Shown piece after piece: positions 8,020 through 18,284 of a stretch of 64,000 nucleotides of DNA (position 1 is the stretch's first letter; each line of letters begins with the position of its first letter). Made by a program: the position numbers and the translations under genes. The notes below the pieces were generated by a model. It worked only from the letters and a program-made list of their open reading frames with translations. It had not been told where the DNA came from and did not search any database. The DNA comes from Paenibacillus sp. J23TS9. Lineage in GTDB: Bacteria > Bacillota > Bacilli > Paenibacillales > Paenibacillaceae. Location: NCBI RefSeq assembly GCF_018403225.1, contig NZ_BOSG01000005.1:362414-426413 (forward strand). The letters run 5' to 3'.

Positions 8020-9345
8020 ATGAAAGCAACTTGGGAAAAAATAGAGAAGAACCTTGGCGTTCTTGATGTTGAAGTAGAAGCGGATCGTGTGTCTGATGCG
8101 CTAGATAAGGCCTTTAATAAAGTAGTTAAAAAAGCGAGTGTACCTGGATTCCGTAAAGGTAAAGTACCTCGTCCGATTTTTGAAGCTCGTTACGGAGTAG
8201 AAGCTCTGTACCAAGACGCCATTGATATTTTGCTTCCAGAGGTATATTCAGAAGCCGTTAACGAAACGGATATCTTTCCTGTAGACCGTCCTGAAGTTGA
8301 AATTGATCAATTCGAAAAAGGACAAGCCTTTAAATTCAAAGCAAAAGTAACGGTTAAGCCTGAAGTTACTCTTGGCGATTACAAAGGCGTAGAAGTAACT
8401 ACACAAAAAGTAGAAGTATCCGAAGAAGAAGTGAACGAAGAATTGGGTCGTCTGCAAGAGCGTCATGCTGAGCTTGCTGTTATTGACGAAGGCGCAGCTC
8501 AAGACGGCGACATCGCTGTTATTGACTTTGACGGCTATGTAGACGGTGCTCCTTTTGAAGGCGGCAAAGCAGAACGTTACTCCCTTGAACTTGGAAGCGG
8601 CACATTCATCCCTGGTTTCGAAGAGCAGGTTGTCGGCCTGGCAACAGGCGACTTCAAAGATGTTGAAGTGACATTCCCTGAGACTTACCATGCGGAAGAG
8701 CTGGCTAATAAGCAAGCAATCTTCAAAGTCAAAGTTCACGAAATCAAACGCAAACAGCTGCCTGAGCTGGATGACGAATTTGCAAAAGACGTAAGTGAAT
8801 TTGAAACGCTGAACGAATACAAGGAAGATCTGAAAAAAGAACTTCTGGCTCGCAAGGAACAAGAAGCTAAAGGCAAAAAAGAATCCGCTGTTGTAGACAA
8901 GGTTTCTGAAAATGCTGAAGTGGAAATTCCACAAGCGATGATCGACGGCGAAATCGAAAACATGATGCGTGACTTTGACAACCGTCTGCGTGGCCAAGGC
9001 ATGAACCTTGAAATGTTCCTGAGCTTCTCCGGACAAACAACAGCTGATCTGCAAGAGCAAATGAAGGACGACGCTGAAAAACGCGTTCGTAACAACCTGG
9101 TTCTTGAGCAAATCGCTAAAGAAGAAAACATCGAAGTAACTGAAGAAGACATCAACAAGGAACTCGAAACAATGGCTGAAGCCTACAAACGTTCCACTGA
9201 CGAAATTCGCAACATTTTGGCAGCAAACGGATCGCTTGCAAGCCTGCGTGACGAAATTTCCCTTCGTAAAACCGTTGAACTTCTCCTTGAAAGCAGCAAG
9301 GAAGTTGAAGGTAGCGAAGAAGCTGCTGAAGAAACAGCAGAATAA
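8020..9345 (+). CDS. tig: trigger factor, ribosome-associated chaperone / prolyl isomerase
   Basis: 441 aa in three domains. The N-terminal ribosome-binding domain carries the signature GFRKGKVP near residue 45. The central FKBP-type prolyl isomerase domain is at about 150-245 (GDIAVIDFDGYVDG...FIPGFEEQ). The long helical C-terminal chaperone arms end in a Glu-rich tail. It binds ribosomal protein L23 and shields nascent chains. ATG 8020 is chosen because GGAGGGG precedes it at 8003-8009; an upstream in-frame GTG at 7966 would add a non-homologous leader. It has its own promoter at 7923 and a terminator at 9419, so it is likely monocistronic. Family and length match well. Confidence 0.97.
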   Translation: MKATWEKIEKNLGVLDVEVEADRVSDALDKAFNKVVKKASVPGFRKGKVPRPIFEARYGVEALYQDAIDILLPEVYSEAVNETDIFPVDRPEVEIDQFEKGQAFKFKAKVTVKPEVTLGDYKGVEVTTQKVEVSEEEVNEELGRLQERHAELAVIDEGAAQDGDIAVIDFDGYVDGAPFEGGKAERYSLELGSGTFIPGFEEQVVGLATGDFKDVEVTFPETYHAEELANKQAIFKVKVHEIKRKQLPELDDEFAKDVSEFETLNEYKEDLKKELLARKEQEAKGKKESAVVDKVSENAEVEIPQAMIDGEIENMMRDFDNRLRGQGMNLEMFLSFSGQTTADLQEQMKDDAEKRVRNNLVLEQIAKEENIEVTEEDINKELETMAEAYKRSTDEIRNILAANGSLASLRDEISLRKTVELLLESSKEVEGSEEAAEETAE

Positions 9346-9418
9346 TAAACGGAAGATCATTGAGAATTCAATTGCAGGCATGACGTAAGTGATGCCTATC
9401 ATATGAATCTATAGAGAG

Positions 9419-9454
9419 ATAAGGCACGTATATTCCATTGCGTGCCTTATTTTT
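9419..9454 (+). terminator. tig terminator
   Basis: A 10-bp stem ataaggcacg/cgtgccttat with a 12-base loop is followed by a run of T. Confidence 0.85.
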
Positions 9455-9463
9455 AACTGGGAG

Positions 9464-9660
9464 TATCCATTTTATTCCTAATTAAAGTATAAAATGGATA
9501 AAATTCTCTCTTCCATACATAAGAAAAACGTTTATCGATGTACATCCTGAAAGACAGACCGCGTTTAGAGGTAGTTTTTCTTGCGATATCAGGATGAATT
9601 TTCCCGGAAGGTTATACTATCTGACATCTAAAGAAAAACGTTTTATCGATGTACATCCTG
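9464..9660. repeat. repeat cluster in the tig-clpP gap
   Basis: The 508-base gap before clpP contains three kinds of repeat. First, a perfect 12-bp inverted repeat tatccattttat (9464-9475)/ataaaatggata (9489-9500). Second, two near-identical 29/30-base direct repeats at 9521-9549 and 9631-9660, starting aagaaaaacg, with the second having one extra T. Each holds the perfect palindrome GATGTACATC. Third, complements of the first repeat's two ends, gtttttctt (9574-9582) and tcaggatg (9589-9596), arranged in the interleaved order of a pseudoknot. No CtsR-box-like heptamer pair was seen. Function unknown. Confidence 0.6.
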
Positions 9661-9777
9661 CCTTGAAGCTTATGTTTCTGATATCTTATAAAGGTGTCAG
9701 GTTTCGTGCAGGCTATATTTCGGGGCCGGGTTCATACACTGTATTGCGGGGTATAAAGTGAAAAATGACATCATGCT

Positions 9778-9806
9778 TTGAACATGTTAAAATAATGCTG
9801 TAAGAT
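9778..9806 (+). promoter_or_regulatory. sigma-A promoter of clpP
   Basis: TTGAAC (9778-9783) and TAAGAT (9801-9806) with a 17-base spacer lie about 48 bases before the clpP start. Confidence 0.6.
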
Positions 9807-9853
9807 TGATGGATGCACGCATTACATCTTTGAATAGAAAAGAGGTTGGACAC

Positions 9854-10444
9854 ATGAGTCTGATACCTATGGTTGTAGAGCAAACAAGTCGAGGAGAGAG
9901 ATCTTACGATATCTACTCCAGATTATTGAAGGACCGCATTATTTTTCTCAGCAGCGCAATCGACGATGATGTCGCCAATCTCGTCATAGCACAGTTATTG
10001 TTCCTTGCTGCAGAGGATCCCGAGAAGGATATCCATTTATATATCAATTCTCCTGGTGGCTCTGTCACAGCAGGGATGGGGATATATGATACAATGCAAT
10101 ACATTAAACCGGATGTATCTACCATCTGCGTGGGCATGGCGGCGAGCATGGGCTCACTTTTGCTGACAGCTGGAGCACCCGGTAAACGATTTGCGCTAAC
10201 CAACAGCGAAGTGATGATCCATCAACCGCTGGGAGGAGTTCAGGGGCAGGCAGCCGACATCCAGATCCATGCGAGCTGGATCATTAAGACAAGAGAAAAG
10301 CTCAATCAAATATATGTGGAACGCACAGGTCAGCCCCTTGAAAAAATTGAACGCGATACAGATCGTGACTTTTTCATGAGCGCGGAGGAAGCGAAGGCTT
10401 ACGGCCTTATCGACCAGGTTCTCACTTCACCGATTATATCTTAA
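9854..10444 (+). CDS. clpP: ATP-dependent Clp protease proteolytic subunit
   Basis: 196 aa, the normal ClpP length. The catalytic triad is visible as Ser98 (in GMAASMGS), His123 (in MIHQPLGG) and Asp172 (in DTDRDFF). The protein forms the tetradecameric serine protease barrel that works with ClpX. ATG 9854 is chosen because AGAGG lies 8 bases upstream and [10 protein letters not shown] matches the usual ClpP N-terminus; the in-frame ATG at 9806 falls in the promoter -10. It is 12 bases upstream of clpX, so the two are co-transcribed here, unlike B. subtilis, where clpP is elsewhere. Confidence 0.97.
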   Translation: MSLIPMVVEQTSRGERSYDIYSRLLKDRIIFLSSAIDDDVANLVIAQLLFLAAEDPEKDIHLYINSPGGSVTAGMGIYDTMQYIKPDVSTICVGMAASMGSLLLTAGAPGKRFALTNSEVMIHQPLGGVQGQAADIQIHASWIIKTREKLNQIYVERTGQPLEKIERDTDRDFFMSAEEAKAYGLIDQVLTSPIIS

Positions 10445-10456
10445 AGGGGTGTTTAC

Positions 10457-11713
10457 ATGTTTAAATTTAACGATGAAAAAGGGCAGCTGAAATGCTCTTT
10501 TTGCGGGAAATCACAGGAGCAAGTGCGTAAGCTTGTTGCCGGTCCCGGAGTTTATATATGCGATGAATGTATTGAACTCTGCACGGAGATTGTAGAGGAA
10601 GAGCTCGGCCATGACGAAGAGCTGGATCTCAAAGATATTCCGAAGCCTAAGGAAATCTGCGATATTCTGGATCAATACATCATTGGCCAGGAGCAAGCGA
10701 AAAAATCGCTCTCAGTTGCTGTTTATAACCACTATAAACGGATCAACACAGGCAGCAAAATTGAAGATGTGGAGCTGCAAAAGAGTAACATTCTACTCTT
10801 GGGTCCTACCGGTTCAGGTAAGACGTTGTTGGCTCAAACCATGGCTAAAATTTTGAACGTGCCATTTGCGATTGCCGATGCAACTTCTCTGACGGAAGCC
10901 GGCTATGTCGGTGAAGACGTTGAGAATATTTTGCTGAAACTGATCCAGGCTGCGGATTATGACGTGGAAAAAGCCGAACGAGGCATTATTTATATTGATG
11001 AGATTGATAAAGTAGCCCGTAAATCCGAGAATCCGTCGATTACGCGTGACGTTTCCGGGGAAGGTGTGCAGCAGGCGCTTCTGAAAATTCTTGAAGGAAC
11101 GGTTGCTTCTGTTCCACCTCAAGGCGGACGTAAGCATCCTCATCAGGAATTTATCCAAATCGATACGACCAACGTTCTTTTCATTTGCGGCGGTGCCTTT
11201 GATGGTCTCGAACAAATGATCAAACGCCGGATCGGCAAAAAAGTGATTGGTTTTAATGCTGCTGGCGAAAACCAAAAGGATCTTAAACCAGGAGAATATC
11301 TTGGTTTGGTGCTTCCGGAAGATCTGCTGAAATTCGGTCTGATTCCGGAATTCGTAGGACGTCTTCCAATCATCTCCACACTGGAGCCGTTGGATGAGAA
11401 GACTCTCGTGCGTATCCTTTCCGAGCCGAAAAATGCGCTGACAAAGCAGTATCAAAAGCTGCTTGAGATGGATAATGTCGCACTTAAATTCGAGCCGGAT
11501 GCCCTCGAGGCCATCGCGAGAGAAGCGATTAAGCGCAATACCGGCGCCCGCGGCCTTAGAGCGATTATCGAAGGCATCATGCTCGATGTGATGTATGAAG
11601 TTCCTTCTCGTGATGATATCAAGGACTGCGTCATTACAGAGCAGGTTGTAAAGGAAAAGATCGTACCGGAATTGATCAGCAAGAAAGAGAATAAACAGGA
11701 AGAAAGTGCCTAA
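10457..11713 (+). CDS. clpX: ATP-dependent Clp protease ATP-binding subunit ClpX
   Basis: 418 aa. The N-terminal zinc-binding domain has two CxxC-type pairs (CSFCGKS and CDECIELC). The AAA+ module follows, with Walker A GPTGSGKT at about 116-123 and Walker [10 protein letters not shown]. The pore-loop/sensor region is followed by a C-terminal small AAA domain ([10 protein letters not shown]). It unfolds substrates and feeds them to ClpP. ATG 10457 follows aaaggggtg. Its position between clpP and ispG indicates one operon with clpP. Confidence 0.97.
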   Translation: MFKFNDEKGQLKCSFCGKSQEQVRKLVAGPGVYICDECIELCTEIVEEELGHDEELDLKDIPKPKEICDILDQYIIGQEQAKKSLSVAVYNHYKRINTGSKIEDVELQKSNILLLGPTGSGKTLLAQTMAKILNVPFAIADATSLTEAGYVGEDVENILLKLIQAADYDVEKAERGIIYIDEIDKVARKSENPSITRDVSGEGVQQALLKILEGTVASVPPQGGRKHPHQEFIQIDTTNVLFICGGAFDGLEQMIKRRIGKKVIGFNAAGENQKDLKPGEYLGLVLPEDLLKFGLIPEFVGRLPIISTLEPLDEKTLVRILSEPKNALTKQYQKLLEMDNVALKFEPDALEAIAREAIKRNTGARGLRAIIEGIMLDVMYEVPSRDDIKDCVITEQVVKEKIVPELISKKENKQEESA

Positions 11714-11840
11714 TCCTTTCTTTGGAAGGTAAGGCTGCTTTCGGAAATTCATTGCCGGTTCTCCACTTCTTCCCTCTGGCCATAGGCCTTTATTGAGGGG
11801 CAGGGGTGGAGTCTTGGCGTTATGGGAGAGAAAAAAGATC

Positions 11841-12938
11841 ATGTTTTTGAGAAAAGACACAAGACCTGTTAAAGTCGGTAATTTGACGATCGGCGGAAGC
11901 AATGAAGTCATCATTCAAAGCATGTGTACGACGAAAACCGCAGATGTGGAAGCGACTGTAGCTGAAATCCTTCGCTTGGAGGAAGCCGGTTGTCAGCTGG
12001 TCCGCGTGACGGTGAATAACAAGGAAGCTGCTGAAGCGATCAAGGAAATCAAAAAACGCATTCATATACCGCTTGTTGCGGATATTCATTTTAACTATCA
12101 GCTTGCCCTAAAGGCAATTGAGAATGGCATCGATAAAGTTCGGATTAATCCAGGAAACATCGGCAGCCGTGACAAAGTCGAAGCGGTTGTCAAAGCATGT
12201 AAGGAGCGTGGCATCCCCATTCGTATTGGTGTGAATGCGGGCTCGCTGGAAAGCCATCTGCTTGAGAAATACGGATATCCGACTCCGGAAGCGATGGTAG
12301 AGAGTGCCTTGTTCCACATTAATATTTTGGAAGAGCTGGATTTTCACGATATTATCGTATCGCTGAAGGCATCCGATGTGCCAATGGCCATTGAAGCTTA
12401 CCGCAAAGCGGCGGAAGTCATTCCTTATCCGCTTCATCTCGGGATTACGGAATCCGGAACATTGTTCTCGGGTACAATCAAGAGCTCGGCGGGCATCGGC
12501 GCGTTGCTGTCTATGGGGATCGGCAGTACGCTGCGCATCTCGCTGAGTGCGGATCCGGTTGAAGAAATTAAGGTGGCACGTGAGCTCCTGAAAACCTTCG
12601 GTCTTATTTCCAATGCAGCTACGCTGGTATCCTGCCCGACCTGCGGACGTCTTGATATCGATTTATTCTCGATTGCGAACGAGGTTGAGGAATACATTTC
12701 AAAATTGAAAGTGCCAATTAAGGTATCGGTTTTGGGCTGTGCTGTTAATGGACCGGGTGAAGCGCGTGAGGCAGACATCGGCATTGCCGGTGGACGTGGT
12801 GAAGGTCTGCTGTTCCGCTACGGAGAAATGATCCGTAAGGTACCGGAAGCAGAAATGGTGGTCGAACTGAAGAAAGAAATTGACTCCATCGTCAAAGTAT
12901 TCGAAGAAACCGGGGAAATCCCGGGACGTAAGCATTAA
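11841..12938 (+). CDS. ispG: 4-hydroxy-3-methylbut-2-enyl diphosphate synthase (flavodoxin-type)
   Basis: 365 aa. IspG converts 2-C-methyl-D-erythritol 2,4-cyclodiphosphate to HMBPP in the MEP isoprenoid pathway, using a 4Fe-4S cluster. The N-terminal TIM-barrel begins [13 protein letters not shown]. The cluster ligands are visible near the C-terminus in SCPTCGR and [14 protein letters not shown] 11841 follows a GGGAGAG motif; an upstream in-frame TTG (11793) would add residues unlike the family. It lies between clpX and lonB, an unusual place for a MEP gene, with a terminator directly after it. Read-through from clpPX is likely, since no promoter is obvious in the 127-base gap. Confidence 0.95.
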   Translation: MFLRKDTRPVKVGNLTIGGSNEVIIQSMCTTKTADVEATVAEILRLEEAGCQLVRVTVNNKEAAEAIKEIKKRIHIPLVADIHFNYQLALKAIENGIDKVRINPGNIGSRDKVEAVVKACKERGIPIRIGVNAGSLESHLLEKYGYPTPEAMVESALFHINILEELDFHDIIVSLKASDVPMAIEAYRKAAEVIPYPLHLGITESGTLFSGTIKSSAGIGALLSMGIGSTLRISLSADPVEEIKVARELLKTFGLISNAATLVSCPTCGRLDIDLFSIANEVEEYISKLKVPIKVSVLGCAVNGPGEAREADIGIAGGRGEGLLFRYGEMIRKVPEAEMVVELKKEIDSIVKVFEETGEIPGRKH

Positions 12939-12950
12939 TCATGTGAAGAT

Positions 12951-12995
12951 AAGCTGCATTGCCTTTTGCTTTCTAAAGGGCATGCAGCTTTTTTT
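12951..12995 (+). terminator. ispG terminator
   Basis: An aagctgcat.../...atgcagctt stem with one bulged T closes on GCC/GGC pairs and is followed by TTTTT. The gap to lonB (12996-13151) shows no convincing promoter. Confidence 0.8.
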
Positions 12996-13151
12996 GTGCA
13001 ATATTTTTGAAAATTGTGTCCTTAAATCATGCTTCGGGCGTTTACCTGGTTGTGAAACGGCTATACTACCATGTATCAGGCCAACCCGTAAAAAGCAAAG
13101 TAGAATCGAAGGGAAAACTGGCCACTCATGAGAAACGGGAGGGTTTATGAA

Positions 13152-14918
13152 ATGAATTTAAGCATGGTTATGATGTTGATTCAATTTTTCTTTGCCGTCA
13201 TCATCGGCATCTATTTCTGGAATTTGCTTCGAGGTCAAAAAACCAACCGTACTGCTGTGGACCGGGAGTCCCGAAAAGAAATGGACAAGTTGCGGAAGCT
13301 GCGCTCCATCTCGCTGACGAAGCCGTTGGCAGAGAAAACGAGGCCGCAATCACTTCAGGATATTGTAGGCCAGAAAGACGGCTTAAGAGCGTTGAAGGCC
13401 GCGCTGTGCAGCGGTAACCCGCAGCATGTCATTATTTATGGACCACCGGGGGTAGGGAAAACTGCTGCTGCTCGTGTTGTGATGGAGGAAGCCAAACGAA
13501 ATCCTGCTTCTCCATTTAAAGCCGATGCCAAGTTTACGGAAATTGATGCAACAACAGCCCGTTTTGACGAGCGCGGCATTGCCGATCCATTAATTGGTTC
13601 CGTACATGATCCAATATATCAAGGCGCAGGCTCCATGGGCGTTGCCGGCATTCCACAGCCTAAACCGGGTGCAGTCACCAAAGCGCATGGCGGAATGTTG
13701 TTTGTGGACGAAATTGGGGAATTGCATCCGATTCAGATGAATAAGTTGTTAAAAGTACTGGAAGACCGTAAAGTTTTGCTCGAGAGTGCATACTACAATT
13801 CAGAAGACAATAATACGCCTGCGTATGTCCATGATATTTTCCAGAACGGACTGCCGGCGGATTTCCGTCTTGTGGGAGCCACGACGCGTTCACCGCAGGA
13901 ATTACCGCCTGCTCTGCGTTCCCGCTGCATGGAAATTTATTTCCGTCCCCTATTGCCGGATGAGATCGGAAGGATCGCTGAGGATGCCATTCAGAAAATT
14001 GGACTCAAGCCATGTCCCGAAGCGGTTGATGTTGTAAAGCAGTATGCGACCAACGGACGCGAAGCCGTAAACATCATCCAGCTTGCAGCTGGACTCGCTC
14101 TGACGGAAAAAAGGGATTCGCTTGCTGCTTCCGATGTGGAGTGGGTTGCCAGCAGCAGTCAGCTTCAGCCGCGTCCGGACCGCAAAATTCCAGACCGCCC
14201 ACAGGTGGGATTCGTAAACGGTCTGGCGGTTTATGGACCGAATATGGGGACCCTGCTCGAAATTGAAGTGACCGCGGTGCCGGTTGCGGCCGGGCAAGGC
14301 AAGTACAATATTACGGGTGTGGTAGAGGAAGAAGAAATCGGCGGGAATAGCAGAACGCTGCGTCGAAAAAGCATGGCTAAGGGATCGGTTGAAAACGTAC
14401 TTACCGTCCTCCGTTCCCTGGGGCTTAAACCAAGTGATTATGATCTGCACATCAACTTTCCAGGAGGGACGCCGATCGACGGTCCTTCTGCAGGGATTGC
14501 GATGGCTACAGCCATTATGTCGGCAGTCAGGGGACTTCCCGTTGATAACCAGATCGCCATGACAGGAGAAATCAGTATCCATGGCCGGGTGAAGCCAATT
14601 GGCGGCGTTATCGCCAAGGTCGAAGCAGCATTCCAGGCGGGGGCCACAACGGTAATTATTCCGAAGGAAAACTGGCAGACACTTTTCGAGGACCTGGATG
14701 GTCTGAGGGTTATTCCGGTGGAAAATGTGCAAGAGGTATTCCTGCATGTCTTTGGAATTGAACTGGAGCCAGCGCTGGATGTACAAATGCATGAGGATTT
14801 GAATGATGCGATGGATAAGAGTGCGGCTCCGGAAATCTTTCCGCAGGGGCCTGCTGCTCCATTTTTACAGGCGAAGCCTGGCCGTTCCGGACAAATTACC
14901 GATGCAGGGTCATGTTGA
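13152..14918 (+). CDS. lonB: ATP-dependent protease LonB (sporulation-type)
   Basis: 588 aa. An N-terminal membrane segment lies at about 3-24 (MMLIQFFFAVIIGIYFW). The AAA+ domain has Walker A GPPGVGKT near 97-104 and Walker B MLFVDEIGE. The C-terminal Lon serine-lysine protease domain has Ser446 in GPSAG and Lys489 in the VIAKVEAA helix. The C-terminus extends beyond B. subtilis LonB with a low-complexity Pro/Ala tail. In B. subtilis LonB is made in the forespore. ATG 13152 follows GGGAGGG. It lies directly upstream of lonA, which has its own promoter. Confidence 0.93.
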   Translation: MNLSMVMMLIQFFFAVIIGIYFWNLLRGQKTNRTAVDRESRKEMDKLRKLRSISLTKPLAEKTRPQSLQDIVGQKDGLRALKAALCSGNPQHVIIYGPPGVGKTAAARVVMEEAKRNPASPFKADAKFTEIDATTARFDERGIADPLIGSVHDPIYQGAGSMGVAGIPQPKPGAVTKAHGGMLFVDEIGELHPIQMNKLLKVLEDRKVLLESAYYNSEDNNTPAYVHDIFQNGLPADFRLVGATTRSPQELPPALRSRCMEIYFRPLLPDEIGRIAEDAIQKIGLKPCPEAVDVVKQYATNGREAVNIIQLAAGLALTEKRDSLAASDVEWVASSSQLQPRPDRKIPDRPQVGFVNGLAVYGPNMGTLLEIEVTAVPVAAGQGKYNITGVVEEEEIGGNSRTLRRKSMAKGSVENVLTVLRSLGLKPSDYDLHINFPGGTPIDGPSAGIAMATAIMSAVRGLPVDNQIAMTGEISIHGRVKPIGGVIAKVEAAFQAGATTVIIPKENWQTLFEDLDGLRVIPVENVQEVFLHVFGIELEPALDVQMHEDLNDAMDKSAAPEIFPQGPAAPFLQAKPGRSGQITDAGSC

Positions 14919-14951
14919 AGAAGCTTAATTATTGGTGTTTTCTGTGAACAT

Positions 14952-14979
14952 TTGCTAAAATATAACCGGATGTTATAAC
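14952..14979 (+). promoter_or_regulatory. candidate sigma-A promoter of lonA
   Basis: TTGCTA (14952-14957) and TATAAC (14974-14979) have a 16-base spacer. An overlapping alternative is TTGGTG (14932-14937)/TAAAAT (14956-14961) with 18 bases. Confidence 0.5.
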
Positions 14980-15006
14980 CTGAGAACGGCTGGAGGTGCG
15001 AAAGCG

Positions 15007-17343
15007 ATGGGGCTGAGTAAAGCGAAAGGCCGCCGTTTTCCGTTATTGCCTTTGAGAGGCCTTCTGGTCTACCCGAGCATGGTACTGCATCTCGATGTAG
15101 GCCGGGAGAAATCGGTCAAGGCTCTGGAAAAAGCAATGGTGGAAGATAACATGATTCTCCTTTGTTCTCAATCTGAGGTGAACATAGAAGAACCAACGCA
15201 AGAAGATATTTTCCGTATTGGCACAGTAGCCAACGTGAGACAAATGCTTAAGCTTCCAAACGGCACCATCCGTGTCCTTGTGGAAGGGATGGAGCGCGCC
15301 GAAATTATACAGTATACGGACAACGAGGAGTATTATGAAGTCCTCGCCCGGGAACTGCATGAAGAGGACAGCGACAATCCTGAAGTGGATGCGCTGATGC
15401 GTACAGTTCTGAGCCAGTTTGAGCATTATATCAATTTATCCAAAAAGGTCACTCCCGAGACGCTTGCTGCGGTATCTGATATTGAGGAGCCCGGACGTCT
15501 CGCAGATGTCATTACCAGTCACTTGTCACTTAAAATCAAGGATAAACAGGAGATTCTCGAAACGGTCGATGTCGGCAAACGTCTCGAAAAACTGCTGGAT
15601 ATCCTGAATAATGAGCGTGAAGTGCTGGAGCTGGAACGCAAGATCAACCAGCGTGTCAAGAAGCAGATGGAGAAAACTCAGAAGGAATACTATCTGCGTG
15701 AGCAGATGAAGGCAATCCAGAAAGAACTTGGCGAGAAAGAAGGACGCACCGGGGAAGTTGAAGAACTGCGTGATCTTATGGAGAAGCAGGAACTTCCGGA
15801 AAAGGTGAAGGAGAAGGTCGAAAAGGAAATAGACCGTCTTGAAAAAATGCCTTCCAGTTCTGCAGAAGGCGGCGTAATCCGCAACTATCTGGACTGGCTG
15901 CTGGCCCTTCCCTGGAGCAACAAAACAGAAGATGACCTGGATATCCATAAAGCCGAGCAGGTGCTAAACGAAGACCACTACAGTCTGGACAAACCGAAGG
16001 AGCGGGTACTGGAGTATTTGGCGGTACAGAAGCTCGTCAAAAAGATGAAAGGGCCTATTCTTTGTCTGGTTGGCCCTCCAGGCGTGGGTAAGACCTCACT
16101 CGCACGTTCCATCGCCAGATCGCTGAACCGGAAGTTCGTCCGCATTTCGCTTGGCGGAGTCCGTGATGAAGCCGAAATTCGCGGTCATCGACGTACCTAC
16201 GTGGGGGCGATGCCGGGACGTATTATCCAAGGGATGAAAAACGCCGGGGCTTTGAATCCTGTATTTCTCCTGGATGAGATCGATAAGATGGCATCCGATT
16301 TCCGGGGTGACCCGTCTTCCGCATTGCTGGAAGTGCTCGATCCTGAACAAAATAACACGTTTAGCGATCATTTTATTGAAATTCCTTTTGATCTGTCGCA
16401 GGTTATGTTTATTACGACTGCGAATGCAATTCACAATATACCTCGGCCTTTACTGGACCGGATGGAAGTGCTCAATATTCCAGGCTATACGGAGCTGGAG
16501 AAACTGCAAATTGCCAAGCGCTATCTTCTGCCGAAGCAGAAAAGAGAGCATGGCCTCTTGGAGGAGCAGCTTCACATTGGAGAAGAAGCATTGCTTAAAG
16601 TAGTCCGGGAGTACACACGCGAGTCTGGAGTCCGTAACTTGGAGCAGCAGGTAGCGGCGCTTTGCCGCAAAGCTGCCAAACAAATTGTTTCCGATGGAAC
16701 GGAATCCATTACGATGGAACCCGATGATATTAAAGAATATCTGGGCGCTGCCAAATTCCGTCATGGCGTGGCAGATCTTGAGGACCAGATTGGAACGGTT
16801 ACAGGCCTTGCCTGGACAGAGGTTGGCGGTGAAACGCTGATGATTGAAGTAACTGTCGTACCGGGCTCAGGCAAGCTCACATTAACCGGTAAGCTCGGCG
16901 ATGTGATGAAGGAATCTGCCCAGGCTGCATTCAGCTATACACGCAGCAAGGCTGAAGAGCTCGGCATCATGCCCGACTTCCATGAGAAGAATGATATTCA
17001 TATTCATATCCCTGAAGGTGCTATTCCAAAAGACGGCCCATCGGCCGGAATTACGATTGCGACCGCTCTTATTTCGGCTCTTACCAAAAAGCATGTATCC
17101 AAGCATGTGGCGATGACCGGCGAAATTACACTGCGCGGACGGGTGCTTCCCATTGGCGGCCTGAAGGAAAAATCACTAGCGGCGCACCGTGCAGGCTACA
17201 AGAAAATATTGCTCCCGAAAGACAACGAGCGGGATCTGCGCGACATACCCGACAGTGTTAAAAATGAAGTGGAGTTTGTTCCGGTGTCCCATATGGACCA
17301 AGTGCTGAAGCATGCGCTTGTGGAACAGGCGGGAGTGCATTAG
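15007..17343 (+). CDS. lonA: ATP-dependent protease Lon (LonA)
   Basis: 778 aa with the full LonA layout: LON substrate-binding domain (about 10-205), coiled-coil, AAA+ domain (Walker A GPPGVGKT about 356-363, Walker [10 protein letters not shown]) and protease domain with the Ser679/Lys722 dyad (GPSAG and [12 protein letters not shown]). It degrades misfolded and regulatory proteins in the cytosol. ATG 15007 follows GGAGGTG. It ends 15 bases before ysxC, so the two are likely co-transcribed, as in B. subtilis. Confidence 0.97.
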   Translation: MGLSKAKGRRFPLLPLRGLLVYPSMVLHLDVGREKSVKALEKAMVEDNMILLCSQSEVNIEEPTQEDIFRIGTVANVRQMLKLPNGTIRVLVEGMERAEIIQYTDNEEYYEVLARELHEEDSDNPEVDALMRTVLSQFEHYINLSKKVTPETLAAVSDIEEPGRLADVITSHLSLKIKDKQEILETVDVGKRLEKLLDILNNEREVLELERKINQRVKKQMEKTQKEYYLREQMKAIQKELGEKEGRTGEVEELRDLMEKQELPEKVKEKVEKEIDRLEKMPSSSAEGGVIRNYLDWLLALPWSNKTEDDLDIHKAEQVLNEDHYSLDKPKERVLEYLAVQKLVKKMKGPILCLVGPPGVGKTSLARSIARSLNRKFVRISLGGVRDEAEIRGHRRTYVGAMPGRIIQGMKNAGALNPVFLLDEIDKMASDFRGDPSSALLEVLDPEQNNTFSDHFIEIPFDLSQVMFITTANAIHNIPRPLLDRMEVLNIPGYTELEKLQIAKRYLLPKQKREHGLLEEQLHIGEEALLKVVREYTRESGVRNLEQQVAALCRKAAKQIVSDGTESITMEPDDIKEYLGAAKFRHGVADLEDQIGTVTGLAWTEVGGETLMIEVTVVPGSGKLTLTGKLGDVMKESAQAAFSYTRSKAEELGIMPDFHEKNDIHIHIPEGAIPKDGPSAGITIATALISALTKKHVSKHVAMTGEITLRGRVLPIGGLKEKSLAAHRAGYKKILLPKDNERDLRDIPDSVKNEVEFVPVSHMDQVLKHALVEQAGVH

Positions 17344-17358
17344 AGAGGATACATTGAC

Positions 17359-17991
17359 ATGAAAGTAACCCAAGCGGAATTTGTAATCAGTGCCGTTGGC
17401 CCTGACCAATATCCTGAGGACGCCTTGCCGGAGATTGCTCTGGCAGGGCGTTCCAATGTAGGCAAGTCATCATTAATTAACCGTATGATCAACCGCAAGA
17501 ATTTAGCCAGAACCAGCTCTACACCCGGTAAAACCCAGCATCTCAACTATTACCGCATTAATGAGGATTTGTATTTCGTCGATTTTCCCGGATACGGTTA
17601 CGCAAAGGTGTCTAAGACACAGCGGCAGGTTTGGGGCAAAATGATCGAAAGATACCTGCTTGAGCGTGAGACGCTTAAAATGGTACTTCTGATCGTCGAC
17701 CTGCGTCATCCACCATCCAAGGATGATGAGTTGATGTATGACTGGCTGAAGCATTATGAGATTCCGATCTGCGTGGTGGCAACCAAGGCGGACAAGATTC
17801 CGAAGAGCCGTTGGCAAAAGCATGTGAAGCAGATGAAGGAAGGTCTCCTGATGCGTAAAACAGATTCTTTCGTCATGTATTCATCGGAGACCGGAGTGGG
17901 TAAAGATGAGTTATGGGCCCATATTGAGTCAATAGCAGGTCTGAACCAGGAAGAAAACGATCATCCTGAACCGGAGCAAACGCCTGAATAA
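17359..17991 (+). CDS. ysxC: ribosome biogenesis GTP-binding protein YsxC/EngB
   Basis: 210 aa, TrmE-Era-EngA-YihA-Septin GTPase family. G1 is [10 protein letters not shown]3 is [10 protein letters not shown] and G4 is ATKADK, and the family length fits. YsxC associates with the large ribosomal subunit during assembly. ATG 17359 follows gagagga. It sits just after lonA, as in B. subtilis. The 293 bases after it (17992-18284) hold no gene. Confidence 0.95.
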   Translation: MKVTQAEFVISAVGPDQYPEDALPEIALAGRSNVGKSSLINRMINRKNLARTSSTPGKTQHLNYYRINEDLYFVDFPGYGYAKVSKTQRQVWGKMIERYLLERETLKMVLLIVDLRHPPSKDDELMYDWLKHYEIPICVVATKADKIPKSRWQKHVKQMKEGLLMRKTDSFVMYSSETGVGKDELWAHIESIAGLNQEENDHPEPEQTPE

Positions 17992-18210
17992 GGGAGAACG
18001 CGTAACGGAAATTGCATAAAATTTCAGCGTATCGCGTAGGGATTCAGACTTTATCCGGCAGGAAAGTGAGCATCCCGTAAAAAGTTTGCTCAAAAATCCG
18101 TTTTAATCCGTTTTTTTATGAAATATGAAGAAAAATCATGGTTCCGTCCGCAAGCAATCGTTTTAAGTTGTGCTGTATAATAATACTAAGGATTCGGAAA
18201 TTTTTCTTGC

Positions 18211-18259
18211 GATTATAGAATCATTTCAGCACCGCTGAAAACTTATACATTCTATAATC
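18211..18259 (+). promoter_or_regulatory. nested hairpin in the 5' region of the 18285 gene
   Basis: A perfect 11-bp inverted repeat gattatagaat (18211-18221)/attctataatc (18249-18259) encloses a perfect 7-bp hairpin tttcagc-acc-gctgaaa (18224-18240). It ends 25 bases before the start codon and lies after a TATAAT (18176-18181) that lacks a good -35. It could be a 5'-UTR structure or an operator. Confidence 0.55.
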
Positions 18260-18284
18260 ATAAAAAAGAATTGAGGAGATTTTT

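Noticed and set aside
8248..9402. 384-codon minus-strand frame opposite tig
   Set aside because: It is a Phe/Cys-rich shadow of the Glu/Lys-rich trigger factor codons, with no ribosome binding site.
10814..11914. 366-codon minus-strand frame opposite clpX
   Set aside because: Antisense shadow of a well-supported gene; no start signal and atypical composition.
13030..13110. Sigma-F-like promoter before lonB
   Set aside because: GTATC at about 13073 has no matching -10 at the right distance; a TATACT nearby lacks a -35 with proper spacing.
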